Shown here: piece by piece, positions 44,901-56,402 of the stretch
How positions within the stretch are numbered: the stretch's first letter is position 1
Layout of the letters: each line of letters opens with the position of its first letter
NCBI GenBank assembly: GCA_014529385.2
Contig: CM043959.1
Coordinates: 50,373,122-50,437,121, forward strand
Direction: 5' to 3'
Length of the DNA stretch: 64,000 bases
Source of the DNA: Adiantum capillus-veneris
Lineage: Eukaryota; Streptophyta; Polypodiopsida; Polypodiales; Pteridaceae
Program-made: the position numbers and the translations under genes
The notes under the pieces: generated by a model
The model's input: the letters and a program-made list of their open reading frames with translations, nothing else
Databases searched by the model: none
What the model was told of the DNA's origin: nothing

Positions 44901-46099
44901 TTTTTGACTCATTGCATACTCTTGAGCGGCATGTCCCGGATTTCTGCACTGAGTACACCATAGTTCCTTCAGACTTTTAACCACTGGAGCAGATTCCAAC
45001 GACCCGGATGGAACACCTTTACCTTGACGCTGGGATTTTCTCTGAGGTGCCTCCTCCGATTCTTTCCCAAAATTGCTACTGCCTGAGTCTGAGGAATCTG
45101 AGTCTGCAGTCTCCGACTCCGAAGTATCACTGGCACTTTCCTTAGACTTACGATGAGATTTATTTTTCTCTTTATTCTTTGATTTCTTTGGGGATTCTTT
45201 ATCCTCAAAAGCTTCTCCTGCTACAACATCTCTTGCAATTACATTATCCACTGGAGTAGTTACCTTATCCACTATTGCCATAGCAGTTCTGAGATCCTTA
45301 TTGAGTCCTTGCAGAAAATAATCATTCAACACCTCGGTTGCTGGCCTTTGTGCCTCGCTGCAAAAGTATCCGGAATTTTGTAGCATAACCCTCCACTGGA
45401 AACGACTTTTGACGCAGCGTACGAAGCTTTTTCGAATGTTGAGGGACCATTTTTTCCATTGCAACGACTTTTGACGCAGCGTACGAAGATTTTTCGAATG
45501 TTGAGGGACCATTTTTTCCATTTTGAACCGTCTCAAGAACGCTCTGGACCCTTTGTCATATGTCTGAAAGTGATCATCAGGGTATTCTGACAACCATTTG
45601 GCAGCTTTCCCGGAAAGTGTAGATTCAAACACTGATTGTTGATGAAGATGAATCACCACCCCAGGATGATTCAATCCATACAGTTTATTAAATTGGCACA
45701 AATGTGCATCACGGTCTTTCATTGAAAGACCTCAAAAACGGCTATACTTAATCTAGGCTGTGCCATCGTCCTTTGCCCAACTGTACTTCCTCCTGAAAAA
45801 AGCTGATGAACACTAGAAGGTGGGGAAAATAGCAGTGAAACCCCAGGACTGCTTCTCGGCGATGGTGGTGGATCAACATGGTCGGGTGAGGGTGAACGCA
45901 CAGCAGGAGGACATGACTGACTATGTGGAGTACGCTGCGCACACCGAATACGTCTACCACGCACCGGAATTGGTGATGGAGATACATGTTCCTTAGCCTG
46001 CGGTGTAGAAAAAATGAATTCATCCGAACCGCCTCTCCTCCGACGTCTCCCCACAATTGGAACCACAGGGTCAGGAGGACCCTGCGACCTAGTGCGCAT
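44900..46099 (-). pseudogene. Gypsy C gag with two zinc-knuckle-like motifs
   Basis: The minus-strand start at 46099 opens 'MRTRSQGPPDPVVP', followed by an Arg- and Pro-rich leader. The capsid part has 'STLSGKAAKWLSEYPDDHFQ' and 'RAFLRRFKMEKM'. A Lys/Ser/Glu-rich acidic hinge precedes 'WCTQCRNPGHAAQE' and 'KWCAICTANTHNTVEFYF', a tandem of knuckle-like motifs as in many non-chromovirus plant gypsy gags. It lies 35 bp after the 5' LTR on the element's strand. Broken fossil. Confidence 0.8.
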
Positions 46100-46133
46100 G
46101 CATGTTCACCGCAGGTCTCCCATCACGCATCAA

Positions 46134-46551
46134 TGGCTATTGGCCGTAGAGGAGCAATAAGCATTAGGGAATGATTACCCTCAAATTGCCTTTACATTAT
46201 ATGAACATCAAAACACAGGAAGGCAGAACAGAAGACAAGTTACAGAAATAGAACATCGTCTTCTTCATTGATATGCAACCGGACACACAGTACAAGAGAG
46301 AGAAGATGTATTGATAACATGAATATTCGAGATATCCCCAAAGACAGGTATGCCCCCCATATACAACCGCTGCTCTAGCGCAGATCAGGAACAGTGCAAA
46401 ACCCCATCCTGTCCCATGATGTCCTATGAAGAACTGTCCCAAAGCCGCATGACTCCTAGTCCGCAATGTCAAGACCTTCGTAGGACCGCAGGAGCACATT
46501 GTGCGGCTTATGCCGTAACACTTGGCATGCACGGTGGATTGTGCGAGTCTA
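46134..46551 (-). repeat. 5' LTR of gypsy C (418 bp)
   Basis: Aligns with 38686-39103 over its whole length with about 40 differences, mostly transitions, plus single-base indels. The sequence after it on the element's strand (about 46133 down to 46110) is not a match I recognise to common tRNA primer sites. Confidence 0.85.
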
Positions 46552-46900
46552 GTTGGATGCTAAGATAGGATTAAAACCTAGAACAATTATGATACTAAGA
46601 TATCACATAGAATGTGAGGGAGAATTAATATCCAGACTTGCCCTACCTAATTTCTAGAAACTATAAATTAGACCAACACGCAAGGAAGGTGCATACTAGA
46701 TGATCCTTAATATCTTTGCTAGCATTGTTTGGCCCTAGATGGTAGTCTAAGATTACCAAAATACCCCTAAGGTAGGACTAACTTCTCAATATACCCCTAA
46801 AATTTCCAAAATTCCTAAGAAACTTCTCCTTTTATTTGTAACTCCCAGAATATCCCTTGATATTCTTTTTAGCTTCTATTCTAGATGGGCTTGATGTATT
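46552..46900. other. Unassigned stretch
   Basis: AT-rich, with 'aaaatacccctaa' units at 46757 and 46786 related in reverse sense to the minisatellite at 19.9 kb. No gene seen. Confidence 0.4.
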
Positions 46901-47600
46901 TGTGAGCTATCCGTCTATTACAAGAGAAGCCTCAAGAGAAAGAGAGACAATCACAAGCATTCACTTCTACCAAAAGTGATAAGCCCAAAGACAAACAAGG
47001 CTACCAAGGTACTAAAGATATTGAGGGTTATTGCAAGGATAACCAATGCTTCAAATGCAGTGAACACGGTCACTCTTACCATGCATTCCCTCAAAAGCAT
47101 GCAAAGAGGGAACCCCTTCAAATTGCAATGTCTAATGTTCAAAAAGAGTGTGGTCTCCCACAAGGAAGTCCCTTAAGCTATGCATGGGTCATAGTGAGAG
47201 AGAAAGAGTAAGTCATCATCTTTTACTCCAATTCCATACACAATTACATATATGTGGGATTAGCATCAAAGCTAGGGATACATGCTCATGAGATGGGAGA
47301 AACACATGCTCCTGATGAAGGCCTTGGCACCCCAGTCAATCCTTTGATTGGGAAGTTAAGGCTTCATGTATAAGGGTGTGTGGACAACGAAGACTTTCTC
47401 ATCTCTCCACTCAAGAATGAGGATGTATTGCTTGGAGTGCCATGGTTTGATCATATGGCAACCTCTCTCAAATTTCCAAAGAGGAAGGTAAAATTTTAGC
47501 ACAAGGGTAGAGACATCACTTTGCACGTCAATATACTGAGATCTAGAAATCTCATGCGCAGAAGGATTTCTCTCAGGGAGTTCAAACGAAATGAAATAGA
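46900..47600 (+). mobile_element. Gypsy gag-end/protease scrap, related to chromovirus A
   Basis: Plus strand reads a CCHC-type knuckle 'CFKCSEHGHSYHAFPQKH' at about 47047-47100, and at 47330-47490 a protease-side segment with 'LIGKLRLHV', 'EDVLLGVPWF' and 'LKFPKRKVKF', closely matching 3110-3295 of chromovirus A. No LTRs or further pol. Broken fossil. Confidence 0.65.
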
Positions 47601-47989
47601 AAATACCCCTATGTTAGTATATGTGCCTAGTGCTCCCCAATCCCAAGTCTTTATTTTGATTCTATTTTCCCCATTGCACATGTTACAATTCTTAGAAATC
47701 TTTAAGTTCCGCAATCGGACTTCAAATGTCCATATTACAAAATTTTTATTGTTTGCAGCTGCTAGCCACCTCAAAGGGGCCAAATTTTCAGTCTCTTCAA
47801 AAATTTCCAATCTTTTTGTGGGCCTCTGTCTTCAAATCACATTTTAGTGTTTGCTTGTAAATTTCCAATCGCTTTTTTGGATGTTTTATTATTACTTTTT
47901 GAAGAAAATTAAAGAATATACTTTAAAAAGTCCAAATCCACAAACCTTTTTTTTCTTTTGTTTGTTTGTTTTCTTGATGTATTTGTTGG

Positions 47990-48115
47990 AGAACGTCTTG
48001 GGCTAGTGGTAGATGATATTCCTTCAGACGACAACCACTAATCCAATTGGGAATCTATACTCCATCCAATGTTGCAAGTTTGAGCCCCACTTAGTGATAG
48101 ATTTTTAATCACAAA
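47990..48115 (+). repeat. tRNA-derived SINE-like unit
   Basis: An A-box-like 'tgggctagtgg' at 47999-48009 is followed about 67 bp later by a B-box-like 'agtttgagccc' at 48077-48087, then a short body and a T-rich end near 48140. Spacing and order fit a tRNA-derived SINE or a tRNA pseudogene; there is no foldable tRNA cloverleaf I can support. No target duplication identified. Confidence 0.5.
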
Positions 48116-48151
48116 GGGTCCCATCCCTCGCTTCTTTATTTTTTTTGCATG

Positions 48152-49450
48152 CTATTTTAAAGTATAAACAAGGACATAGTCTCTTGTTTTAAACTCTTTG
48201 GTTTGCACATGCCTATCAAAAAATTCTTTTTGCCTCTTTTTTTGAGCATGGATTGAAGCTACTACCCTCAAGCAATGCTCATATATCTTTTCAAGGTCAT
48301 GTATTATAGAAAATAATTCATGGCCCGCCGTCCATTCTAGATTCTTGGCTACTCTCAATGTGGGAATTAAAAATTCTATGGGTAAGAGAGCATTAAGACC
48401 GAAAACCATGTTATAGGGTGTCGTTAAAATAGAAGTTTTGTATGCTACTCTATATGCCCAAAGTGTAGAGTGCAATTTATGGTCCCAATATTTCCTTGAA
48501 TCCAAAAAATATTTGTTAAAACCGTGCATAAGGTCTTGTTTGTAGCCTCAGCCTATCCACTAGCTTGTGGGTGATAAGGAGTAGACTTTTTATGAGCTAC
48601 CATAAATTCTTATAATAAATACTCAACTACTTCATTGAGAAAGTGTGTGCCACTATCATTGAAAATTTCAATTGGTAATCCAGATCATACAAAGATATTT
48701 TAATGAAAAAACTATGCAATGGTCCTTGCATCTACTTTTTGTGTGGCTTTAGCTTCTATCCATTTTGTCAGATAGTCTGTGGAAACAATGATATATTGGG
48801 TATGAGTTCTATACGCAGGTTGTGAAATGGGTCCAACCAAATCAGTTCCCCACTTAGCAAAATCTCTTGCTCCCATCATTGTCCGTAAAAGCATCTTGTC
48901 TTTTTTTATATGCACTTTGGTGCGCTGACAATCATCACATCTCTTTTACGTATTTTTCATCATTCATATGTAATGCAGGCCACCATATTCCTGCAATCAA
49001 GATACTTTTTATTGTCTTGTCACGTGAAAAATGGCCTCCACTTATCCCTCAGTGTGCTTGCTCTAGCATAGGCAAATACGCTTTCCCAGCTGCACATATT
49101 CTTAGATAGCTGATTATCTTTTCCTCTCTTGAAGAGTCGATTTTCAATAATCATAAATTCACGAGCTTCAATTGCAATTGCTCTTTGTCGTGCTCTTGTG
49201 ATGTCCTCAGGGTACTTTCTAATGAGCAAGAAGTCATCAATGTATTGACTCCATTGAGGTGAGATTGCTACTTGAAATATTGTGGCATGCTCTATTGGCT
49301 GCTTTGATTGACATTTTACATAGCTACCCACAAAATTATCAACACTTGAACGCATATCTGGCCAATATATCCCTGATTGTTTCAAGTGATGATATGTTTT
49401 GTTTTTCAAGCAGTGAATTGCACAGGTTGGTATATGTGCTTTTGCCAAAT
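48152..49450 (-). mobile_element. Gypsy integrase scrap, minus strand
   Basis: Minus strand, from right to left: 'HHLKQSGIYWPDMRSSVDNF' and CVKCQ-like zinc-binding text (49020-49448), 'KWGTDLVGPISQPAYRTHTQ' with 'IIVSTDYLTKWIEAKATQKV' (48712-48915), and 'LWAYRVAYKTSILTTPYNMV' with 'RQKEFFDRHVQTKEFKTRDY' (48152-48529). This is a non-chromovirus type integrase, related to but distinct from gypsy C. No other domains or LTRs are seen. Broken fossil with several breaks. Confidence 0.8.
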
Positions 49451-49589
49451 ATCATTCATACTCCTCAAGACTAATGCATAATTTTAAGATGCTACGAGAT
49501 CCTAAATGATACAATCTTCCTCTTATCAATTGATAGAATGTAGATTGTTGAATAACGTTCCTCTAAGATGCTTCCTCTAGGTCTATGGA

Positions 49590-51012
49590 AATGGATCCGA
49601 CCAACCTTCTCGGATGGCAAGCACTAGTGTGGGAGTGTCAAGGGCCAACCACCTCAAAAAAATCCCAGTCACTCTATCATTGTACTGAGTCCACCGAGAC
49701 AACTGACGATGAAAGGAATACTCATGCCGGAACTCCTTGATAGTGATCAGCTTCTATCAAGCCTACTACAATCAACTATGCATCCAAGAACTATCTAGGT
49801 GGCTCTCCTACATCCTCTTAAGGGAAGCAATGCCTTGTCTGAGCCTCTCCTCACCCTTTTGGTCTGCAACTAAACAAAACACAGACCAGTGCTAAAAGAA
49901 GCAACTCAACTTCACAAGGCCAATGGCTGCACAAGGTGCCGGGTCCCTTGGAAAGTCCAAGCTCTCAATCTAAAGAGGCGCAACCTAGGCTCTGAACTCT
50001 GAATCCAAAAAATCCCTCTCGCGAATGCAAAGCACATGATTGCTACTCCCATGACTATTTGACAACGTGAGAACCACTGGTGCCAGGATGAAAATTTTGC
50101 TACGCCTACTACAGATAACATCACTAGCATAAAAACAATTTATCCAAGAAAGGTTGGCCCCACCTACTCTACGGTTTGTTCAAGAGAAGGACATGCTACC
50201 GGAGGTCTTAAAAAAACATGGGTGCTTCCATACATCCACAATCCTCAGTAACATACATAGCCTCTCCCAAGATACTAACTTTGCTCCATGAAGAGTAGCA
50301 TGGATGCCACCAATGTTGTTTGCAAGGTCCTCAAGCATAATGAAATCACCCCCAATGCACCACTACTTAGCTTGGGAAAATGACTCCAAAATTTGCAACC
50401 AAAATCTAGCCCATACACTAACTCGTTTGGGCGCATAAACGTTCAAGAAGCCTACAAGGCTACCTTGAACCTGCATGGTGATCCACTAGGCCTTACTTGG
50501 CTCAATGATACCTCTACCCACAATGACCTACTACCAGGAGTCCACAATAGTCATACATACACCACCTTGAATGTCTTCTGAACCAAAGGTTGCTGACCCA
50601 AAAGTCTCATAGCAACCTTGTAAGACCTGACCACAATGCCAAATGCTGCCCTCACTCAAGTGATATTCCTGAAGAATGAGCACATCTATCATACCCCCAA
50701 CAAGGCATCAATAAATATCTTGCTGCAGTCTACCTCTCTGTGGTACAAACTAGGGACCTCCCAATCCCTCACATTCCATGAGACAATCCTCATGGGGTCA
50801 CTAAGAGAAAGCCAAGATAGCTGTAGCAACCAAAAAAGCTATATCTGAAGCTGGCTTGGATGGGGAATAGTCCACATCCGAGTGACCGAAAATCTCTCGA
50901 AAATAGTCTATCCAACATTGCATGTCCCAGAAGCGTCCAGGCTACATGTGCAATCCTCGTAGCCACATCCTCCACCCAAGAATCCTTATGGATGTATATA
51001 TATCAAGGCATA
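49590..51012 (-). pseudogene. LINE (L1-type) endonuclease region, inactive
   Basis: Minus strand from about 50790 reads 'MRIVSWNVRDWEVPSLYHRE', then 'DVLILQEYHLSEG', 'GSLVGFLNVYAPKR', 'WWCIGGDFIMLEDLANNIGG', 'HGAKLVSWERLCMLLRI' and, near 50170, 'SFS-TNRR' followed by 'GGANLSWINCFYASDV'. These are the ordered landmarks of the APE-type endonuclease of plant LINEs (SWNVxG, LLQETHL, GDFN, HGAEL, SWTNRR, LSRIDRF), which nicks DNA to start target-primed insertion. Several stops are present. After about 49590 the reverse transcriptase does not follow; a gypsy scrap lies there instead, so the LINE is truncated or cut. Copia-2 interrupts it at 51012/51013; the upstream ORF1 part resumes at 57349. Confidence 0.82.
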
Positions 51013-51140
51013 TGTTGAGGATAAAGGCCATTAGAACAATACCATCACAGGCTAATCTCTCCACTAACCCTAATCTAAATCTTCTATTGATAATACAGAG
51101 CAATAAGGAGCTCACACATAGTATGAGAAGAAGCTCCACC

Positions 51141-51197
<57 letters not shown>

Positions 51198-51243
51198 AAT
51201 CTCTTAGCCCTTGCATCCTTTCCATGATGTGTACTCATCTAAA
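51013..51243 (+). repeat. 5' LTR of copia-2, containing a CT microsatellite
   Basis: Starts TGTTGAGGATAAAGG and runs to about 51243, next to the primer-binding site. A CT tract of about 46 bp occupies 51145-51191. Confidence 0.85.
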
Positions 51244-51245
51244 TT

Positions 51246-51257
51246 TGGTATCAAAGC
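51246..51257 (+). other. Primer-binding site of copia-2
   Basis: TGGTATCAAAGC, one base from the usual plant initiator tRNA-Met complement, two bases after the LTR end. Confidence 0.8.
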
Positions 51258-52434
51258 TCATGGTGATTGCAGAGAGCACGACGACATTGTGGTGGAGATT
51301 GCGGTGAAGGTGTGAAATTTTTAGAACTGTTTTGCACCAGAAGAGGTTGATTTTTAGCTAGATTCACACGATTCTGTACAGAAACATGGTGGTCTACAAC
51401 TTTCTAGCTGAAAGTTCTCTCAAATTCAACATTGATTTTGTTGTACATTTACCAGATTTCTTGCACAACTAGGGTACACAACTGCAGATTTTTAAGATCT
51501 ATTTTGACCTGTGAAACATTCTGCCTCAGGATCATTTTTTAGAGATCTACAACTTTGCAAAAGGAAGTTTTTGCAAATTGTAAACGGTTTGGGAGATGTT
51601 GGATGATTGCCTGCAGGGTGTTCAGGAAGTTGCAGATGCTTTTCTTGTGAAGAGTTATTGGAAGTGGGATGCGTATTTCATACTTCGTTCGTTCAATGCG
51701 TGGATGATCTTCTTAGGGATTTTCAGCATACATAACAAAAGTTTATGCGTGGATTTTGAAGGAAACAAATGCGTTTGGATTATGCTTATTGAGCTCATCT
51801 ATGTTGATAGTGCAAAACCGCAAGATTTTTATCACTTTGATGCATGGTGTTGAGGATACTGTCTACGTACGCATTTGTGGAGCCATCTTGGTTAATATGA
51901 CAGTCCCGGCCATTTTTGAGAATTGGTTTGAAAGATAGTCATTTTTGAGACTTGACTATAGTCGTGTCATTGCTTAACCTTTTGTGAGGGTCATGCATGA
52001 GGTTTTTTTGAAGTCGAACACTGGGGCTGGGTTACCTAGTGCAAGGTGGATTAGGTTGTTGGAGCTCCCCTTATCATGGCCTCGCCCATAGGACATGTAT
52101 GATAATGGACATAGGTCCTCGACATATGTGTTCATGATATGTATGCATTGAGAGATGCGTTGATTCTTGACTCTTATTATTGAGATGCTAGCAGATATTG
52201 CTTATTCTTGATTTATGACATTTGGGATTTGAGATTCTATTCCTCTTATAAGGGAATTTTTGCCACAATTTCTTCCCATGAATTTCATGACTATGATTTC
52301 TTAAACATCTCTTTATCTTGCCAGTCATTCTCTTGTGCTTCTATTGGATTTTTTGGTTGAGCCTTTACTCAATTTATAGTTGAAACTCTGCTGAATTTTT
52401 GTCAAGATTATTCTTGCCATTTTTTAGTGACAGT
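51258..52434 (+). other. Long leader of copia-2
   Basis: About 1.2 kb between primer-binding site and the gag ATG. Open frames are present (for example 51596-51853) but show no recognisable domain. A long leader is not rare in copia; it may hold packaging signals, or unrecognised foreign DNA. Confidence 0.45.
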
Positions 52435-53200
52435 ATGGCTTCTTCTTCTTTGGATACCGCTATGCTTAACATTGATAGTTTGTTGGAAACAAATTTTCTT
52501 ATTGGAAGAAGCAAATCATGAATGTTTTGGTTCAAAAGAAACAGGTAAAACCCATAAAATTTCAAGGTGTCAAACTCGAGAACACGGATGCGGAAGAATG
52601 GGAAGAGCTAGATGAGCTAGCTAAGTCTACCATTTAATTATCATTGTCTAAGGCTGTGTACTACAATGTCGAAGATGTTGAAGGAGGTGCTTGTGCATTA
52701 TGGTAGTGTTTGTGCCATCGTTATGATTAAACTAGTGCTACATCACAGGTCTATTAGCTAAAGAAACTTGCTGATTGTCGCATGAAAGAAGGGAGTTTAG
52801 TGTCAGATGACTTGAATGAGTTGAATGCAATTTTTAGTCAATTGATTTCACAAAAGTTTCCTCTTAATGATAGCCTAAAAGCTATTTTTTTGTTGACCAC
52901 TTTGCGAGAAATTTGGGATACTTTTCCTACGGCAGTTAGTAAAAGTCTTACAGTGAATGAACTAACCATGGAGAAGGTTGCTAGTTCTTTTTTGACTAAA
53001 GAGATGAACAGGAAAACAATTATCGTGGGAAAGGTTCTACTACTTGTAATGTTTGTGGTAGATCATAGTTAAGAAAGGAATCTGTAGATATAGAAAAATC
53101 AAGAAGCAAATATCGTTCTCGTCACTCATGGCATAAAGTGTTACCATTGCAATAAGCTAGGTCATATGCAAAAGGATTGTTTAGATGGAAGAGAGAGCAA
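52435..53200 (+). pseudogene. Copia-2 gag and zinc knuckle
   Basis: Gag begins near 52435 ('MASSSLDTAMLNIDSL'). The middle reads 'CRMKEGSLVSDDLNELNAIF' and 'FLLTTLREIWDTFPTAVS', matching the copia gag pattern of a limp linker search ('M...G.S...H...F..L...L......D....A..LL.SLP..W'). The knuckle CYHCNKLGHMQKDC (CX2CX4HX4C) lies at 53139-53180. Broken fossil. Confidence 0.8.
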
Positions 53201-53339
53201 AGGAAAGCTAAAGATAAGCAAGTTCAAGACAAAGGTGAACAGAAAGCTTCATCTTTGAAGATTGAAGAAGCAAACACAATGGAATCACATGAAGATGTGT
53301 TGCTCTTATCATCTCTTGACTATGATGTTTGAGTTGCAA

Positions 53340-53620
53340 GTTCCAATACTACCTTCTAAAGTTGGATCATTAATTTTGGTGCATCATATCATGTTACTCC
53401 ATGTAGAGAATGGTTTTCTACTTATGATGCTTCAAGGAAAGGTTTATTTCATCTTGGAAAAAATTATGCGTGTGACATAGTTGGCACAGGTGATGTACAA
53501 TTGCGGTTTGCTAATGGTTGTCACTTCAATTTGAATAATTTCAGCAGACGTGTTCCAAAGTTGGCAAAAAGTTTGATTAGCACTAGGAAATTTGATGATG
53601 GGGTTTATCATAACTCTTTT
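53340..53620 (+). pseudogene. Copia-2 protease remnant
   Basis: Reads text matching 'SYHVTPCREWFSTYDA' and 'GDVQLRFANGCHFNLNNF', with 'LAKSLISTRKFDD' at the end, the standard protease and post-protease stretch of Tork-type copia elements. Broken fossil. Confidence 0.75.
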
Positions 53621-53635
53621 GCAAATGCTTCTTAG

Positions 53636-54750
53636 TTGTCAAAGGGTTCTTTGATTGTGGAAAAGGGTTTCAAACATGGAACTCTTTACCCTCTACATGT
53701 TGCTAGTGTTAAGAAAAATGCTATATGTATAGCCGAGCAGCCAAACACCTCTTTGTGGCATTGCTGGCTAGGTCATACGAGTGAAAAGGGAATGAGGCCA
53801 TTGTCTTGTTTGGGTTATTTACTGGGTCTTGATTATTCTACTTCTAAGGTGTGTGAGCATTGTTTGTATGGTAGGAAAACACAAACTCCTCACAAAACAA
53901 GTGGCTATAGAAGAAGTGAGCGCTTAGATTTGATACATAGTGACATTTGTTGTCGTATGCCTAGTGTCTCATTAGGGGGTGCTTCTTGTTTTTCCAAATT
54001 CATCGAAGACTATTCACGCAAAGTTTGGATTTATCTCTTACGTACAAGGATCAGGTGTTTGATGCATTCAAAAAGTATGTCTCATCAGTTGAGAACTCGA
54101 GTGGAAATAAGGTGAAGTGCTTATGCACTAACAAAGTCAGGGCGTATTATTGATTATTCTACTTTTAAGGTGTGTGATCATTGTTTGTATGGTAAGAAAA
54201 CACAAACTCCTCATAAACCAATTGGCTATAGAAGAAGTGAGCGCTTAGAGTTGATACATAATGACATTTGTGGTCCTATGCCTAGTGTCTCATTAGGGGG
54301 TGCTTCTTATTTTTCCACATTCATTGATGACTATTCTTGTAAAGTTTGGATTTATCCTCTTAAGTACAAGGAACAAGTGCTTGATGCATTCAAAAAGTTT
54401 GTCTCGTTAGTTGAGATTCAAAGTGGAAAGAAGTTCAAGTGCTTACGCATTGACAATGGTGGGGAATATATTTCAAAGTCTTTTCAAAACTTTTTGATTC
54501 AAAAGGAATCAAACATGAGTTGAATGATCCTTACAATCCTCCAAAAATGGTGTTGTAGAGAGGATGAATAGAACAATAGTAGAGAAAATCAAATCTATAT
54601 TTTCTAATGCCAATCTACCCGAAAGGTTTTGGGCAGAAGCAGATGCTACTGCAGTTCATCTCATCAATAGGTCACCTAATCATGTGTTGGATGAGAAAGT
54701 TCCAGAGATGCTTTGGTCTAAGAAGGTTAATTCTTATGAACAACTTTGAG
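53636..54750 (+). pseudogene. Copia-2 integrase remnant
   Basis: Reads 'KGSLIVEKGFKHGTLYPLHV', 'TSLWHCWLGHTSEKGMRPLS' (the HHCC start), 'ELIHNDICGPMPSVSLGGAS', 'FIDDYSCKVWIYPL', 'CLRIDNGGEYISKSF' and 'RMNRTIVEKIKSIFSNANLP', the DDE landmarks of a Tnt1-like integrase. Broken fossil. Confidence 0.88.
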
Positions 54751-55339
54751 TTTTGGCTGTGAAGCATTTTTCCATGTTCTTGAGCATATGCATCGCAAGA
54801 TTGATCCTGAGTCAAGGAAATGTATATTCTTACGTTATGGTGAGTCTGGTGAAATGGGATATCACCTTTGGGATCCTAAAGCCAAAAATATTGTTTGAAG
54901 TAATGATGTGTACTTCAATGAGCAAAAAGATGCATATGAAAACTATACCTACTGTTGAATTTCGACACGTGGTGATTCAAGAGGATGGGATGATGCATAA
55001 TAGAGTACCTCATGTACCTGCACAACAATCACCACAAGTGGGCACAACAATCACCACAAGTGGAAAACCCTCCTGTGTTAGAAGACAAAGTTGTAAAACC
55101 TAATGTGCCTGAGCTAAGGATATCTACTTGGGTTTGTCATCCTCCTAAACGTTTTGTTCCATCTCTTAATTATGTGATGTTGACAGATTGTGGTGAGCTT
55201 TCATGCTATAATGAAGCTATGTTTGATGATGATAAGCTTTAGTGGAAATTGGCTATGCAATCTAAGATGAATTCTTTGAAGAAGAATGACACTTGGGACT
55301 TTGGCACCTTTGAAAGAGGGCATGAACGTTCTTCCTTGC

Positions 55340-56110
55340 AGATGGGTCTATAAATGAAGATTGCTTCCATTGGAGATCAGCCAAAGTACAAGGCTAGATT
55401 GGATGCCAAGGGTTTTAAGAAACAAAAGGGTGTTGATTTTGATGAAAACTTTTCACCAGTTGTGAAGATCACTACTTTTTTCTTAGTGCTTGAATTAGTA
55501 GCCGTTGAAGATATGAAGTCTGTTCAAATGGATGTCAAACGACATTCTTACACATTGGGGATCTTCATGAACACATTTATCTGCAACAACCACAAGGGTT
55601 GGTTATTGAAGGCAAGGAAAAGATGGTTTGCAAACTTAAAAAGGCTCTCTATGGGACAAAACAAGGATCCCGTCGATGGTACAATAAGTTTGATGCTTCT
55701 ATGCGGTCTCAAGGTTTTAGAAGGAGTGACAAAGATCATTTTCTCTACACTAAAAAGGCTATTGATGGTAATCTTTTGATATCGATCTTGTATGTAGACA
55801 AAAACATGCTTATCACCGAGAAAAGTACCAGTGAGATAGATGCATTGAAATCAAAGTGGTATAAGAATTTTGACATGAAGGATTTAGAGAAGCCAATCAC
55901 TTATCTTGGTATGTGGATTGTCAAAAATAGAAGGAAGAAATTCATTTACTCATCTTAGACTGAGTGCATTTCCATGTACTTCAATGTTTTAATATGGAGA
56001 GAAGGAAGGTATCTAGTGGCCCATTATCTCATATGTAAAACTTAGCCAATTTGATTGTCCTAAATCAAAGGAGAAAAAGGCTAAAATGGTCAAAGGTCCT
56101 TATGCATTTG
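55340..56110 (+). pseudogene. Copia-2 reverse transcriptase remnant
   Basis: Reads 'YKARLDAKGFKKQKGVDFDE', 'FSPVVKITTFFLVLELVA', 'MVCKLKKALYGTKQGSRRWY', 'YTKKAIDGNLLISILYVD' and 'DMKDLEKPITYLGMWIVKNR', the ordered RT blocks of copia. The connection to RNase H is interrupted by the TIR element. Broken fossil. Confidence 0.88.
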
Positions 56111-56396
56111 GGTGAAAGCATGTTAACCTGTCATGCTTTTTCATGTCCCGGACAATGATAACTAGCACAATTTTGACATATGCTAACTAGTACAATAACT
56201 TGAGCTACATCTCCAAGATCTATGACATATGATATATCAATAGAAAGCACTTGAATCAAGGAATACAAATGTACAACCTCCGACAAATTTTGATATTATT
56301 TGTAAAAAATCTACCGGACGCCCAACTTTTCGAAGATGTGCTAACTTGAAACTGCTAACTAGCACAAAAAGCGCGACAGGTTAACATGCTTTCACC
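56111..56396. mobile_element. 286-bp MITE in copia-2 with perfect TIRs and CATTTG duplication
   Basis: The left end GGTGAAAGCATGTTAACC (56111-56128) and the right end (56379-56396) are exact inverses, and the match runs to 22 bp without mismatch. CATTTG flanks both sides (56105-56110 and 56397-56402). A 5-bp reading of the duplication with one extra terminal base is also possible. Inside, 'actagcaca' recurs near each end. No coding potential. TIR sequence and duplication length do not clearly fit hAT (8 bp), Mutator (9-11 bp) or PIF/Harbinger (3 bp), so the superfamily is open. Confidence 0.9.
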
Positions 56397-56402
56397 CATT
56401 TG

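Larger units (their letters stand above)
38686..46551 (-). mobile_element. Ty3/gypsy 'C' element, minus strand, broken, both LTRs present
   Basis: Direct repeats at 38686-39103 and 46134-46551 bracket minus-strand gag, protease, reverse transcriptase, RNase H and integrase in gypsy order, and then about 2.3 kb of extra DNA before the 3' LTR. Length is about 7.9 kb. The LTRs differ at about 10% of positions by eye. The integrase and the long 3' region fit the non-chromovirus (Athila/Tat-like) side of plant gypsy better than chromoviruses; no chromodomain is seen. No clear 5-bp target duplication was found. Broken, with roughly ten breaks. Confidence 0.88.

Noticed and set aside
47990-48115. 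A functional tRNA gene
   Set aside because: Boxes are imperfect and I cannot fold a cloverleaf with a plausible anticodon arm; a SINE-like unit is the better reading.
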